A stretch of 64,000 nt of DNA from Colletes latitarsis (lineage: Eukaryota > Arthropoda > Insecta > Hymenoptera > Colletidae): the NCBI RefSeq assembly GCF_051014445.1, contig NC_135136.1, positions 16,138,001-16,202,000 of the forward strand, in the 5' to 3' direction. The first letter of the stretch is position 1. Every line of letters starts with the position of its first letter. The position numbers were made by a program, and so were the translations under genes. A model generated the notes under the pieces. It was not told where the DNA came from. It searched no databases and saw only the letters and a program-made list of their open reading frames with translations. Of the stretch, positions 38,041-52,500 are shown in pieces.

Positions 38041-39720
38041 ATAGGATAACGCATGTTTGGTCTTGGATAGGTCTGGGACTTGCCCTCATCAGGCTCATAC
38101 TTTCGCGTTTGTCACATACTTGTTGAACAGATCCTGGGTTTTCTCTGGATTGGATCAGGTAGTAATGTGGTACCACACTGAAACAGTCGATTAAACCTGG
38201 TTTCGATCAATATTTTAGAGGATAACGCAAGGTATGTCTGGGATAGATCTGGGGATTTGCCCTCATCAGGCTCATACTTTCGCGTTTTTCACATTCTTGT
38301 TGAACAGATCCTGGGTTTTTTCTGGTTTGGATCACGCAGTAATGTGGTACCACACTGAAACAGTCCATTAAACCTGGTTTCGATCAATATTTTAGAGGAT
38401 AACGCAAGTTAGGTCTGGGATAGGTGTGGGATTTGCCCTCATCAGGGTCATATTTTCGCATTTTTCACATACTTGTATAACGGATCCCATGCTTTTTCTG
38501 GTTTTGGATCACGTAGTAATGTGGTACCACACGGAAACAGTCCATTAAATGTGATTTCGATCAATATTTTAGATGTTAACGCAAGTTATGTCTGGGATAG
38601 GTCTGGGATTTGCCCTCGTCAGGCTCATAGTTTCGCGTTTCTTACATACTTGTAGAACAGATCCTGGGTTTTTTCTGGTTTGGATCCCGTAGTAATGTGG
38701 TACCACACTGAAACAGTCCATTAAACCTGGTTTCGATCAATATTTTATAGGATAACGCATGTTAGGTCTGGGATAGGTCTGGGATTTGCCCTCATCAGAC
38801 ACATACTTTCGCATTTTTCACATACTTGTTGATCAGATCCTGGGTTTTTTCTGGTTTGGATCCCGTAGTAATGTGGTACCACTCCGAAACAGTCCACTAA
38901 ACCTGGTTTCGATCAATATTTTAGAGGATAACGCATGTTATGTCTAGGTTAGTCCTGGGATTTGCCCGTATCAGGGTCATATTTTCGCATTCTCCACATA
39001 CTTGTTGAACAGATCCTGGGTTTTTTCTAGTTTGGATCACGTAGTATTGTGGTACCACACTGAAACAGTCCATTAAACCAGGTTTCGATCAATATTTTAG
39101 AGAATAACGCATGTTAGGTCTTGGTTAGGTCTGGGATTTGCTCACATCAGCCTCGAATTTTCGCATATTTCTCATAGTTGATGGCCAGATTCTGGGCTTT
39201 ATCTGGTTTGGATCACGTAGTAATGTGGTACCACACTGAAACAGTCCATTAAACCTGGTTTCGATCAATATTTTAGAGGATAACGCAAGTTAGGTCTGGG
39301 ATAGGTGTGGGATTTGCCCTCATCAGGGTCATATTTTCGCATTTTTCACATACTTGTAGAACGGATGCCATGCTTTTTCTGGTTTTGGATCACGTAGTAA
39401 TGTGGTACCACACTGAAACAGTCCATTAAACGAGATTTCGATCAATATTTTAGATGTTAACGCAAGTTATGTCTGGGATAGGTCTGGGATTTGCCCTCGT
39501 CAGGCTCATAGTTTCGCGTTTCTTACATACTTGTAGAACAGATCCTGGGTTTTTTCTGGTTTGGATCCCGTAGTAATGTGGTACCACACTGAAACAATCC
39601 ACTCAACCTGGTTTCGATCAATATTTTAGAGGATAACGCATGTTATGTCTATGTTAGATCTGGGACTTGCCCTCATCATGTTCATATTTTCGCGTTCTTC
39701 ACATACTTGTTGAACAGATC

Positions 39721-42700
39721 CTGAGTTTTTTCAGGTTTGGATCACGTAGTAATGTGGTACCACACTGAAACACTCAATTAAACCTGGTTGCGATCAATAT
39801 TTTAGAGAATAACGCTTGTTAGATCTTGGTTAGGTTTGAGATTTGCTCTCATCAGGCTCGTACTTTCGCATATTTCTCATAGTTCATGGCCAGATTCTGG
39901 GCTTTTTCTGGATTGGGTCAGGTAGTAATATGGTACCACACTGAAACAGTCCATTAAACCTGGTTTCGATCAATATTTTAGAGGACAACGCAAGTTAGGT
40001 CTGGGATAGGTCTGGGATTTGCCCTGATCAGGCTCGTACTTTCGCATATTTCTCATACTCGGTGGCCAGATTCTGGGCTTTTTCTGGTTTGGATCCCGTA
40101 GTATTGTGGTACCACACTGAAACATTCAATTAAACCTGGTCTTGATAAATATTTTAGAGGATAACGCATGTTAGGTCTGGGTTAGGTCTAGGATTTGCCC
40201 TCATCAGGGTCATATTTTCGCATTCTTCACATACTTGTTGAACGGATCCTGGATTTTTTGTGGTTTGGATCACGTAGTAATGAGGTACCACACTGAAACA
40301 GTCCATTAAACCTGGTTTCGATCAATATTTTAGAGGATAACGCAAGTTATGTCTGGGATAGGTCCGGGATTTGCCCTCATCAGGTTCATATTTTCGCGTT
40401 CTTCACATACTTGTTGAACAGTTCCTGGGTATTTTTCTGGTTTGGATCACGTAGTAATGTGGTACCACACTGAAACAGTCCATTAAACCTGGTTTCGATC
40501 AATATTTTAGAGGACAACGCAAGTTAGGTCTGGGATAGGTCTGGGATTTGTCCTGATCAGGCTCGTACTTTCGCATATTTCTCATACTCGGTGGCCAGAT
40601 TCTTGGCTTTTTCTGGTTTGGATCCCGTAGTATTGTGGTACCACACTGAAACATTCAATTAAACCTGGTCTTGATAAATATTTTAGAGGATAACTCCTGT
40701 TAGGTCTAGGTTAGGTCTGGGATTTGCCCTCATCAGGTTCATATTTTCGCGTTCTTCACATACTTGTTGAACAGATCCTGGGTATTTTTCTGGTTTGGAT
40801 CACGTAGTAATGTGGTACCACAATGAAACAGTCGATTAAACCTGGTTTCGATCAATATTTTAGAGGATAACACATGTTATGTCTAGGTTAGGCCTGGTAT
40901 TTGCCCTCATCAGACTCATACATACGCGTTCTTCACATACTTGTTGAACAGATCCTGGGTATTTTTCTGGTTTGGATCACGTAGTAATGTGGTACCACAC
41001 TGAAACAGTCCATTAAACCTGGTTTCGATCAATATTTTAGAGGACAACGCAAGTTAGGTCTGGGATAGGTCTGGGATTTGTCCTGATCAGGCTCGTACTT
41101 TCGCATATTTCTCATACTCGGTGGCCAGATTCTGGGCTTTTTCTGGATTGGATCCCGTAGTATTGAGGTACCACACTGAAACATTCAATTAAACCTGGTC
41201 TTGATAAATATTTTAGAGAATAATTCATGTTAGGTCTAGGTTAGAACTGGGATTTGCCCTCATCATGTTCATATTGTCGCGTTCTTCACATACTTGTTGA
41301 ACAGATTCTGGGTATTTTTCTGGTTTGGATCACGTAGTAATGTGGTAGCACCCTGAAACAGACCATTAAACCTGGTTTCGATTAATATTTTAGAGAATAA
41401 TTCATGTTAGGTCTATGTTAGATCTGGGATTTGCCCTCATCATGTTCATATTTTCGCGTTCTTCACATACTTGTTGAACAGATCCTGGGTTTTTTCAGGT
41501 TTGGATCACGTAGTAATGTGGTACCACACTGAAACATTCAATTAAACCTGGTCTTGATAAATATTTTAGAGGATAACGCATGTTAGGTCTGGGTTAGGTC
41601 TAGGATTTGCCCTCATCAGGGTCATATTTTCGCATTCTTCACATACTTGTTGAACGGATCCTGGGTTTTTTGTGGTTTGGATCACGTAGTAATGAGGTAC
41701 CACACTGAAACAGTCCATTAAACCTGGTTGCGATCAATATTTTAGAGAATAACGCTTGTTAGATCTTGGTTAGGTTTGAGATTTGCTCTCATCAGGCTCG
41801 TACTTTCGCATATTTCTCATAGTTCATGGCCAGATTCTGGGCTTTTTCTGGATTGGGTCAGGTAGTAATGTGGTACCACACTGAAACAGTCCATTAAACC
41901 TGGTTTCGATCAATATTTTAGAGGACAACGCAAGTTAGGTCTGGGATAGGTCTGGGATTTGCCCTGATCAGGCTCGTACTTTCGCATATTTCTCATACTC
42001 GGTGGCCAGATTCTGGGCTTTTTCTGGCTTGGATCCCGTAGTATTGTGGTACCACACTGAAACATTCAATTAAACCTGGTCTTGATAAATATTTTAGAGG
42101 ATAACGCATGTTAGGTCTGGGTTAGGTCTAGGATTTGCCCTCATCAGGGTCATATTTTCGCATTCTTCACATACTTGTTGAACGGATCCTGGGTTTTCTG
42201 TGGTTTGGATCACGTAGTAATGAGGTACCACACTGAAACAGTCCATTAAACCTGGTTTCGATCAATATTTTAGAGGATAACGCAAGTTATGTCTGGGATA
42301 GGTCTGGGATTTGCCCTCCTCAGGTTCATATTTTCGCGTTCTTCACATACTTGTTGAACAGATCCTGGGTATTTTTCTGGTTTGGATCACGTAGTAATGT
42401 GGTACCACACTGAAACAGACCATTAAACCTGGTTTCGATCAATATTTTAGAGAATAATTCATGTTAGGTCTAGGTTAGATCTGGGATTTGCCCTCATCAG
42501 GTTCATATTTTCGCGTTCTTCACATACTTGTTGAACAGATCCTGGGTATTTTTCTGGTTTGGATCACGTAGTAATGTGGTACCACACTGAAACAGTCCAT
42601 TAAACCTGGTTTCGATCAATATTTTAGAGGACAACGCAAGTTAGGTCTGGGATAGGTCTGGGATTTGCCCTGATCAGGCTCGTACTTTCGCATATTTCTC

Positions 42701-45700
42701 ATACTCGGTGGCCAGATTCTGGGCTTTTTCTGGTTTGGATCCCGTAGTGTTGTGGTACCACACTGAAACATTCAATTAAACCTGGTCTTAATAAATATTT
42801 TAGAGGATAACGCATGTTAGGTCTGGGTTAGGTCTAGGATTTGCCCTCATCAGGGTCATATTTTCGCATTCTTCACATACTTGTTGAACGGATCCTGAGT
42901 TTTTTTTGGTTTGGATCACGTACTAATGAGGTACCACACTGAAACAGTCCATTAAACCTGGTTGCGATCAATATTTTAGAGAATAACGCTTGTTAGATCT
43001 TGGTTAGGTCTGAGATTTGCTCTCATCAGGCTCGTACTTTCGCATATTTCTCATAGTTCATGGCCAGATTCTGGGCTTTTTCTGGATTGGGTCAGGTAGT
43101 AATGTGGTACCACACTGAAACAGTCCATTAAACCTGGTTTCGATCAATATTTTAGAGGACAACGCAAGTTAGGTCTGGGATAGGTCTGGGATTTGCCCTG
43201 ATCAGGCTGGTACTTTCGCATATTTCTCATACTCGGTGGCCAGATTCTGGGCTTTTTCTGGTTTGGATCCCGTAGTATTGTGGTACCACACTGAAACTTT
43301 CAATTAAACCTGGTCTTGATAAATATCTTAGAGGATAACTCATGTTAGGTCTAGGTTAGGTCTGGGATTTGCCCTCATCAGGTTCATATTTTCGCGTTCT
43401 TCACATACTTGTTGAACAGATCCAGGGTATTTTTCTGGTTTGGATCACGTAGTAATGTGGTACCACACTGAAACAGACCATTAAACCTGGTTTCGATCAA
43501 TATTATAGAGAATAATTCATGTTAGGTCTAGGTTAGATCTGGGATTTGCCCTCATCAGGTTCATATTTTCGCGTTCTTCACATACTTGTTGAACAGATCC
43601 TGGGTATTTTTCTGGTTTGGATCACGTAGTAATGTGGTACCACACTGAAACAGTCCATTAAACCTGGTTTCGATCAATATTTTAGAGGACAACGAAAGTT
43701 AGGTCTGGGATAGGTCTGGGATTTGTCCTGATCAGGCTCGTACTTTCGCATATTTCTCATACTTGTTGAACAGATCCTGGGTTTTTTCGGGTTTGGATCA
43801 CGTAGTAATGTGGTACCACACTGAAACATTCAATTAAACCTGGTCTTGATAAATATTTTAGAGGATAACGCATGTTAGGTCTGGGTTAGGTCTAGGATTT
43901 GCCCTCATCAGGGGCATATTTTCGCATTCTTCACATACTTGTTGAACGGATCCCGGGTTTTTTGTGGTTTGGATCACGTAGTAATGAGGAACCACACTGA
44001 AACATTCAATTAAATCTGGTCTTGATAAATGTTTTAGAGGACAACGCAAGTTAGGTTTGGGATAGGTCTGGGATTTGTCCTGATCAGGCTCGTACTTTCG
44101 CATATTTCTCATACTCGGTGGCCAGATTCTGGGCTTTTTCTGGTTTGGATCCCGTAGTATTGTGGTACCACACTGAAACGTTCAATTAAACCTGGTCTTG
44201 ATAAATATTTTAGAGGATAACTCATGTTAGGTCTAGGTTAGGTCTGGGATTTGCCCTCATCAGGTTCATATTTTCGCGTTCTTCACATACTTGTTGAACA
44301 GATCCTGGGTATTTTTCTGGTTTGGATCACGTAGTAATGTGGTACCACACTGAAACAGACCATTAAACCTGGTTTCGATCAATATTTTAGAGAATAATTC
44401 ATGTTAGGTCTAGGTTAGATCTGGGATTTGCCCTCATCATGTTCATATTTTCGCGTTCTTCACATACTTGTTGAACAGATCCTGGGTATTTTCCTGGTTT
44501 GGATCACGTAGTAATGTGGTAGCACACTGAAACAGACCATTAAACCTGGTTTCGATCAATATTTTAGAGGATAACGCATGTTAGATCTAGGTTAGGCCTC
44601 GGATTTTCCCTCATCAGACACATACTCTCGCATTCTTCACATACTTGTTGAACGGATCCTGGGTATTTTTCTGGTTTGGATCACGTAGTGATGTGGTACC
44701 ACACAGAAACAGTCCATTAAACCTGGTTTCGATCAATATTTTAGAGGATAACGCATGTTAAATCTAGGCTAGGCCTGGGATTTGCCCTCATCAGACACAT
44801 ACTTTCGCATTTTCCACATACTTGTTGAACGGATCCTGGGTTTTTTCTGGTTCGGATCACGTAGTAATGTGGTACCACACTGAAACATTCAATTAAACCT
44901 GGTCTTGATAAGTATTTTAAAGGATAACGCATGTTAGGTCTGGGATAGGTCTGGGATTTGCCCCCATCAGGCTCACAGTTTCGCGTTTTTCACATACTTG
45001 ATGGCTAGATCCAGGGCTTTTTCTGGATTGGATCACGTAGTAATGTGGTACCACACTGAAACGGTGGATTAAACCTGGTTTCGATCAATATTTTTGAGGA
45101 TAACGCATGTTATGTCTAGGTTAGTCCTGGGATTTGCCCGTATCAGGGTCATATTTTCGCATTCTCCACATACTTGTTGAACAGATCCTGGGTTTTTTCT
45201 AGTTTGGATCACGTAGTATTGTGGTACCACACTGAAACAGTCCATTAAACCAGGTTTCGATCAATATTTTAGAGAATAACGCATGTTAGGTCTTGGTTAG
45301 GTCTGGGATTTGCTCACATCAGCCTCGAATTTTCGCATATTTCTCATAGTTGATGGCCAGATTCTGGGCTTTATCTGGTTTGGATCACGTAGTAATGTGG
45401 TACCACACTGAAACAGTCCATTAAACCTGGTTTCGATCAATATTTTAGAGGATAACGCAAGTTAGGTCTGGGATAGGTGTGGGATTTGCCCTCATCAGGG
45501 TCATATTTTCGCATTTTTCACATACTTGTAGAACGGATGCCATGCTTTTTCTGGTTTTGGATCACGTAGTAATGTGGTACCACACTGAAACAGTCCATTA
45601 AACGAGATTTCGATCAATATTTTAGATGTTAACGCAAGTTATGTCTGGGATAGGTCTGGGATTTGCCCTCGTCAGGCTCATAGTTTCGCGTTTCTTACAT

Positions 45701-47478
45701 ACTCGTAGAACAGATCCTGGGTTTTTTCTGGTTTGGATCCCGTAGTAATGTGGTACCACACTGAAACAATCCACTCAACCTGGTTTCGATCAATATTTTA
45801 GAGGATAACGCATGTTATGTCTATGTTAGATCTGGGATTTGCCCTCATCATGTTCATATTTTCGCGTTCTTCACATACTTGTTGAACAGATCCTGAGTTT
45901 TTTCAGGTTTGGATCACGTAGTAATGTGGTACCACACTGAAACACTCAATTAAACCTGGTTGCGATCAATATTTTAGAGAATAACGCTTGTTAGATCTGG
46001 GTTAGGTCTAGGATTTGCCCTCATCAGGGTCATACTTTCGCATATTTCTCATACTTGATGGCTAGATCCAGGGCTTTTTCTGGATTGGATCACGTAGTAA
46101 TGTGGTACCACCCTGAAACAGTCAATTAAACCTGGTTTCCATCAATATTTTAGAGAACAACGCAAGTTAGGTCTGGTATAGGTCTGGGATTTGCCCTCAT
46201 CAGGGTCATATTTTCGCATTCTTCACATACTTGTTGAACAGATCCTGGGTATTTTTCTGGTTTGGATCAGGCAGTAATGTGGTACCACACTGAAAAAGTC
46301 GATTAAACCTGGTTTCGATAAATATTTTTGAGGATAACTCATGTTAGGTCTAGGTTAGGCCTGGGATTTGCCCTCATCAGGGTCATATTTTCGCGTTGTT
46401 CACATACTTGTTGAACAGATCCTGGGTATTTTTCTGGTTTGGATCAGGTAGTAATGTGGTACCACACTGAAACAGTCGATTAAACCTGGTTTCGATAAAT
46501 ATATTTGAGGATAACTCATGTTAGGTCTAGGTTAGGCCTGGGATTTTCCTTCATCAGACACATGCTCTCGCATTCTTCACATACTTGTTGAACGGATCAT
46601 GTGTTTTTTCTGGTTTGGATCGCGTAGTAGTGTGGTAGCACACTGAAACAGTCCATTAAACCTGGTTTCGATCAATATTTTAGAGGATAACGCATGTTCT
46701 GCCTAGGTTAGGCCTGGATTTGCCCCCGATCAGACACATACTTTCGCATTTTCCACATACTTGTTGAACAGATCCTGGGTCTTTTGTGGTTTGGATCACG
46801 TAGTGATGTGGTACCACACAGAAACAGTCCATTAAACCTGGTTTCGATCAATATTTTAGAGGATAACGCATGTTAAATCTAGGCTAGGCCTGGGATTTGC
46901 CCTCATCAGACACATACTTTCGCATTTTCCACATACTTGTTGAACGGATCCTGGGTTTTTTCTGGTTTGGATCACGTAGTAATGTGGTACCACACTGAAA
47001 CATTCAATTAAACCTGGTCTTGATAAGTATTTTAAAGGATAACGCATGTTAGGTCTGGGATAGGTCTGGGATTTGCCCCCATCAGGCTCATAGTTTCGCG
47101 TTTTTCACATACTTGATGGCTAGATCCAGGGCTTTTTCTGGATTGGATCACGTAGTAATGTGGTACCACACTGAAACGGTGGATTAAACCTGGTTTCGAT
47201 CAATATTTTTGAGGATAACGCATGTTAGGTCTGGGTTAGGTCTAGGATTTGCCCTCATCAGGGTCATACTTTCGCATATTTCTCATACTTGATGGCTAGA
47301 TCCAGGGCTTTTTCTGGATTGGATCACGTAGTAATGTGGTACCACCCTGAAACAGTCAATTAAACCTGGTTTCCATCAATATTTTAGAGAACAACGCAAG
47401 TTAGGTCTGGTATAGGTCTGGGATTTGCCCCCATCAGGTTCATATTTTCGCGTTCTTCACATACTTGTTGAACAGATC
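39721..47478. repeat. Nested ~7.6-7.8-kb long unit, copy in super-unit 1
   Basis: Begins at the monomer with CTGAGTTTTTTCAGG and ends where the same monomer recurs at 47,479 (offset 7,758). The corresponding unit in super-unit 2 is 51,184 to 58,769 (7,586 bp). The net difference of 172 bp is the sum of several whole-monomer gains and losses, chiefly an 881-bp insertion here. Confidence 0.82.
45113..45993. repeat. 881-bp (five-monomer) insertion present only in super-unit 1
   Basis: Duplicate of ~38,941-39,821 (offset 6,172 bp), with GTTAGTCCTGGG, CCCGTATCAGGG, CCTCGAATTTTCGC, GGATGCCATGC and AACGAGATTTCG. The equivalent position in super-unit 2 (~56,930) passes directly from GACGGTGGATT-type monomer to GTTAGGTCTGGGTTAGG. 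The alignment offset falls from 11,817 to 10,936, exactly 881 bp. Confidence 0.87.
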
Positions 47479-49431
47479 CTGAGTTTTTTCAGGTTTGGAT
47501 CACGTAGTAATGTGGTACCACACTGAAACACTCAATTAAACCTGGTTGCGATCAATATTTTAGAGAATAACGCTTGTTAGATCTTGGTTAGGTTTGAGAT
47601 TTGCTCTCATCAGGCTCGTACTTTCGCATATTTCTCATAGTTCATGGCCAGATTCTGGGCTTTTTCTGGATTGGGTCAGGTAGTAATATGGTACCACACT
47701 GAAACAGTCCATTAAACCTGGTTTCGATCAATATTTTAGAGGACAACGCAAGTTAGGTCTGGGATAGGTCTGGGATTTGCCCTGATCAGGCTCGTACTTT
47801 CGCATATTTCTCATACTCGGTGGCCAGATTCTGGGCTTTTTCTGGTTTGGATCCCGTAGTATTGTGGTACCACACTGAAACATTCAATTAAACCTGGTCT
47901 TGATAAATATTTTAGAGGATAACTCATGTTAGGTCTAGGTTAGGTCTGGGATTTGCCCTCATCAGGTTCATATTTTCGCGTTCTTCACATACTTGTTGAA
48001 CAGATCCTGGGTATTTTTCTGGTTTGGATCACGTAGTAATGTGGTACCACACTGAAACAGACCATTAAACGTGGTTTCGATCAATATTTTAGAGAATAAT
48101 TCATGTTAGGTCTAGGTTAGATCTGGGATTTGCCCTCATCAGGTTCATATTTTCGCGTTCTTCACATACTTGTTGAACAGTTCCTGGGTATTTTTCTGGT
48201 TTGGATCACGTAGTAATGTGGTACCACACTGAAACAGTCCATTAAACCTGGTTTCGATCAATATTTTAGAGGACAACGCAAGTTAGGTCTGGGATAGGTC
48301 TGGGATTTGTCCTGATCAGGCTCGTACTTTCGCATATTTCTCATACTCGGTGGCCAGATTCTGGGCTTTTTCTGGTTTGGATCCCGTAGTATTGTGGTAC
48401 CACACTGAAACATTCAATTAAACCTGGTCTTGATAAATATTTTAGAGGATAACTCATGTTAGGTCTAGGTTAGGTCTGGGATTTGCCCTCATCAGGTTCA
48501 TATTTTCGCGTTCTTCACATACTTGTTGAACAGATCCTGGGTATTTTTCTGGTTTGGATCACGTAGTAATGTGGTACCACAATGAAACAGTCGATTAAAC
48601 CTGGTTTCGATCAATATTTTAGAGGATAACACATGTTATGTCTAGGTTAGGCCTGGTATTTGCCCTCATCAGACTCATACATACGCGTTCTTCACATACT
48701 TGTTGAACAGATCCTGGGTATTTTTCTGGTTTGGATCACGTAGTAATGTGGTACCACACTGAAACAGTCCATTAAACCTGGTTTCGATCAATATTTTAGA
48801 GGACAACGCAAGTTAGGTCTGGGATAGGTCTGGGATTTGTCCTGATCAGGCTCGTACTTTCGCATATTTCTCATACTCGGTGGCCAGATTCTGGGCTTTT
48901 TCTGGTTTGGATCCCGTAGTATTGAGGTACCACACTGAAACATTCAATTAAACCTGGTCTTGATAAATATTTTAGAGGATAACTCATGTTAGGTCTAGGT
49001 TAGTTCTGGGATTTGCCCTCATCAGGTTCATATTTTCGCGTTCTTCACATACTTGTTGAACAGATCCTGGGTATTTTTCTGGTTTGGATCACGTAGTAAC
49101 GTGGTACCACACTGAAACAGACCATTAAACCTGGATTCGATCAATATTTTAGAGAATAATTCATGTTAGGTCTAGGTTAGAACTGGGATTTGCCCTCATC
49201 ATGTTCATATTGTCGCGTTCTTCACATACTTGTTGAACAGATTCTGGGTATTTTTCTGGTTTGGATCACGTAGTAATGTGGTACCACACTGAAACAGACC
49301 ATTAAACCTGGTTTCGATCAATATTTTAGAGAATAATTCATGTTAGGTCTATGTTAGATCTGGGATTTGCCCTCATCATGTTCATATTTTCGCGTTCTTC
49401 ACATACTTGTTGAACAGATCCTGGGTTTTTT
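47479..49431. repeat. Partial second long unit in super-unit 1
   Basis: Repeats the start of the long unit (compare 39,721 onward and 58,770 onward). It stops at about 49,431, where CTGGGTTTTTTCAGG expected from 60,890 is replaced by CTGGGTTTTTTCTAG, and the next super-unit begins soon after. Confidence 0.8.
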
Positions 49432-49503
49432 CTAGTTTGGATCACGTAGTATTGTGATACCACACTGAAGCAGTCGATTAAACCTGGTGTCGATCAATAT
49501 TTT
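49432..49503. other. Mosaic junction between super-units
   Basis: Bases 49,432-49,455 resemble the TTTTTTCTAGTTTGG / GTAGTATTGTG monomer near 39,016. Bases 49,456-49,503 match the 37,836 monomer (GATACC, GAAGCAGTCG, CTGGTGTCG). From 49,504 the sequence follows 38,041. The step from 37,88x to 38,041 skips the monomer carrying the 19-bp deletion, while leaving a normal 176-bp spacing (49,456 to 49,632). Confidence 0.78.
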
Positions 49504-52500
49504 ATAGGATAACGCATGTTTGGTCTTGGATAGGTCTGGGACTTGCCCTCATCAGGCTCATACTTTCGCGTTTGTCACATACTTGTTGAACAGATCCTGG
49601 GTTTTCTCTGGATTGGATCAGGTAGTAATGTGGTACCACACTGAAACAGTCGATTAAACCTGGTTTCGATCAATATTTTAGAGGATAACGCAAGGTATGT
49701 CTGGGATAGATCTGGGGATTTGCCCTCATCAGGCTCATACTTTCGCGTTTTTCACATTCTTGTTGAACAGATCCTGGGTTTTTTCTGGTTTGGATCACGC
49801 AGTAATGTGGTACCACACTGAAACAGTCCATTAAACCTGGTTTCGATCAATATTTTAGAGGATAACGCAAGTTAGGTCTGGGATAGGTGTGGGATTTGCC
49901 CTCATCAGGGTCATATTTTCGCATTTTTCACATACTTGTATAACGGATCCCATGCTTTTTCTGGTTTTGGATCACGTAGTAATGTGGTACCACACGGAAA
50001 CAGTCCATTAAATGTGATTTCGATCAATATTTTAGATGTTAACGCAAGTTATGTCTGGGATAGGTCTGGGATTTGCCCTCGTCAGGCTCATAGTTTCGCG
50101 TTTCTTACATACTTGTAGAACAGATCCTGGGTTTTTTCTGGTTTGGATCCCGTAGTAATGTGGTACCACACTGAAACAGTCCATTAAACCTGGTTTCGAT
50201 CAATATTTTATAGGATAACGCATGTTAGGTCTGGGATAGGTCTGGGATTTGCCCTCATCAGACACATACTTTCGCATTTTTCACATACTTGTTGATCAGA
50301 TCCTGGGTTTTTTCTGGTTTGGATCCCGTAGTAATGTGGTACCACTCCGAAACAGTCCACTAAACCTGGTTTCGATCAATATTTTAGAGGATAACGCATG
50401 TTATGTCTAGGTTAGTCCTGGGATTTGCCCGTATCAGGGTCATATTTTCGCATTCTCCACATACTTGTTGAACAGATCCTGGGTTTTTTCTAGTTTGGAT
50501 CACGTAGTATTGTGGTACCACACTGAAACAGTCCATTAAACCAGGTTTCGATCAATATTTTAGAGAATAACGCATGTTAGGTCTTGGTTAGGTCTGGGAT
50601 TTGCTCACATCAGCCTCGAATTTTCGCATATTTCTCATAGTTGATGGCCAGATTCTGGGCTTTATCTGGTTTGGATCACGTAGTAATGTGGTACCACACT
50701 GAAACAGTCCATTAAACCTGGTTTCGATCAATATTTTAGAGGATAACGCAAGTTAGGTCAGGGATAGGTGTGGGATTTGCCCTCATCAGGGTCATATTTT
50801 CGCATTTTTCACATACTTGTAGAACGGATGCCATGCTTTTTCTGGTTTTGGATCACGTAGTAATGTGGTACCACACTGAAACAGTCCATTAAACGAGATT
50901 TCGATCAATATTTTAGATGTTAACGCAAGTTATGTCTGGGATAGGTCTGGGATTTGCCCTCGTCAGGCTCATAGTTTCGCGTTTCTTACATACTTGTAGA
51001 ACAGATCCTGGGTTTTTTCTGGTTTGGATCCCGTAGTAATGTGGTACCACACTGAAACAATCCACTCAACCTGGTTTCGATCAATATTTTAGAGGATAAC
51101 GCATGTTATGTCTATGTTAGATCTGGGATTTGCCCTCATCATGTTCATATTTTCGCGTTCTTCACATACTTGTTGAACAGATCCTGAGTTTTTTCAGGTT
51201 TGGATCACGTAGTAATGTGGTACCACACTGAAACACTCAATTAAACCTGGTTGCGATCAATATTTTGGAGAATAACGCTTGTTAGATCTTGGTTAGGTTT
51301 GAGATTTGCTCTCATCAGGCTCGTACTTTCGCATATTTCTCATAGTTCATGGCCAGATTCTGGGCTTTTTCTGGATTGGGTCAGGTAGTAATATGGTACC
51401 ACACTGAAACAGTCCATTAAACCTGGTTTCGATCAATATTTTAGAGGACAACGCAAGTTAGGTCTGGGATAGGTCTGGGATTTGCCCTGATCAGGCTCGT
51501 ACTTTCGCATATTTCTCATACTCGGTGGCCAGATTCTGGGCTTTTTCTGGTTTGGATCCCGTAGTATTGTGGTACCACACTGAAACATTCAATTAAACCT
51601 GGTCTTGATAAATATTTTAGAGGATAACGCATGTTAGGTCTGGGTTAGGTCTAGGATTTGCCCTCATCAGGGTCATATTTTCGCATTCTTCACATACTTG
51701 TTGAACGGATCCTGGATTTTTTGTGGTTTGGATCACGTAGTAATGAGGTACCACACTGAAACAGTCCATTAAACCTGGTTTCGATCAATATTTTAGAGGA
51801 TAACGCAAGTTATGTCTGGGATAGGTCCGGGATTTGCCCTCATCAGGTTCATATTTTCGCGTTCTTCACATACTTGTTGAACAGATCCTGGGTATTTTTC
51901 TGGTTTGGATCACGTAGTAATGTGGTACCACACTGAAACAGACCATTAAACGTGGTTTCGATCAATATTTTAGAGAATAATTCATGTTAGGTCTAGGTTA
52001 GATCTGGGATTTGCCCTCATCAGGTTCATATTTTCGCGTTCTTCACATACTTGTTGAACAGTTCCTGGGTATTTTTCTGGTTTGGATCACGTAGTAATGT
52101 GGTACCACACTGAAACAGTCCATTAAACCTGGTTTCGATCAATATTTTAGAGGACAACGCAAGTTAGGTCTGGGATAGGTCTGGGATTTGTCCTGATCAG
52201 GCTCGTACTTTCGCATATTTCTCATACTCGGTGGCCAGATTCTGGGCTTTTTCTGGTTTGGATCCCGTAGTATTGTGGTACCACACTGAAACATTCAATT
52301 AAACCTGGTCTTGATAAATATTTTAGAGGATAACTCCTGTTAGGTCTAGGTTAGGTCTGGGATTTGCCCTCATCAGGTTCATATTTTCGCGTTCTTCACA
52401 TACTTGTTGAACAGATCCTGGGTATTTTTCTGGTTTGGATCACGTAGTAATGTGGTACCACAATGAAACAGTCGATTAAACCTGGTTTCGATCAATATTT

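Larger units (their letters stand above)
38041..49431. repeat. 11.46-kb super-unit, copy 1
   Basis: Aligns with 49,504-60,900. The offset is 11,463 bp at 38,041-40,440, 11,640 to ~41,215, and 11,817 to ~45,110, then 10,936, 11,290/11,291 and 11,467 bp. Each step corresponds to whole monomers. Composition: a start segment (38,041-39,720), a long unit (39,721-47,478), then a partial second long unit (47,479-49,431). Typical monomers carry GGGTATTTTTCTGG, CTCGGTGGCCAG, GTTGCGATCAAT and GGATCCCGTAGTATTG. Confidence 0.88.
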
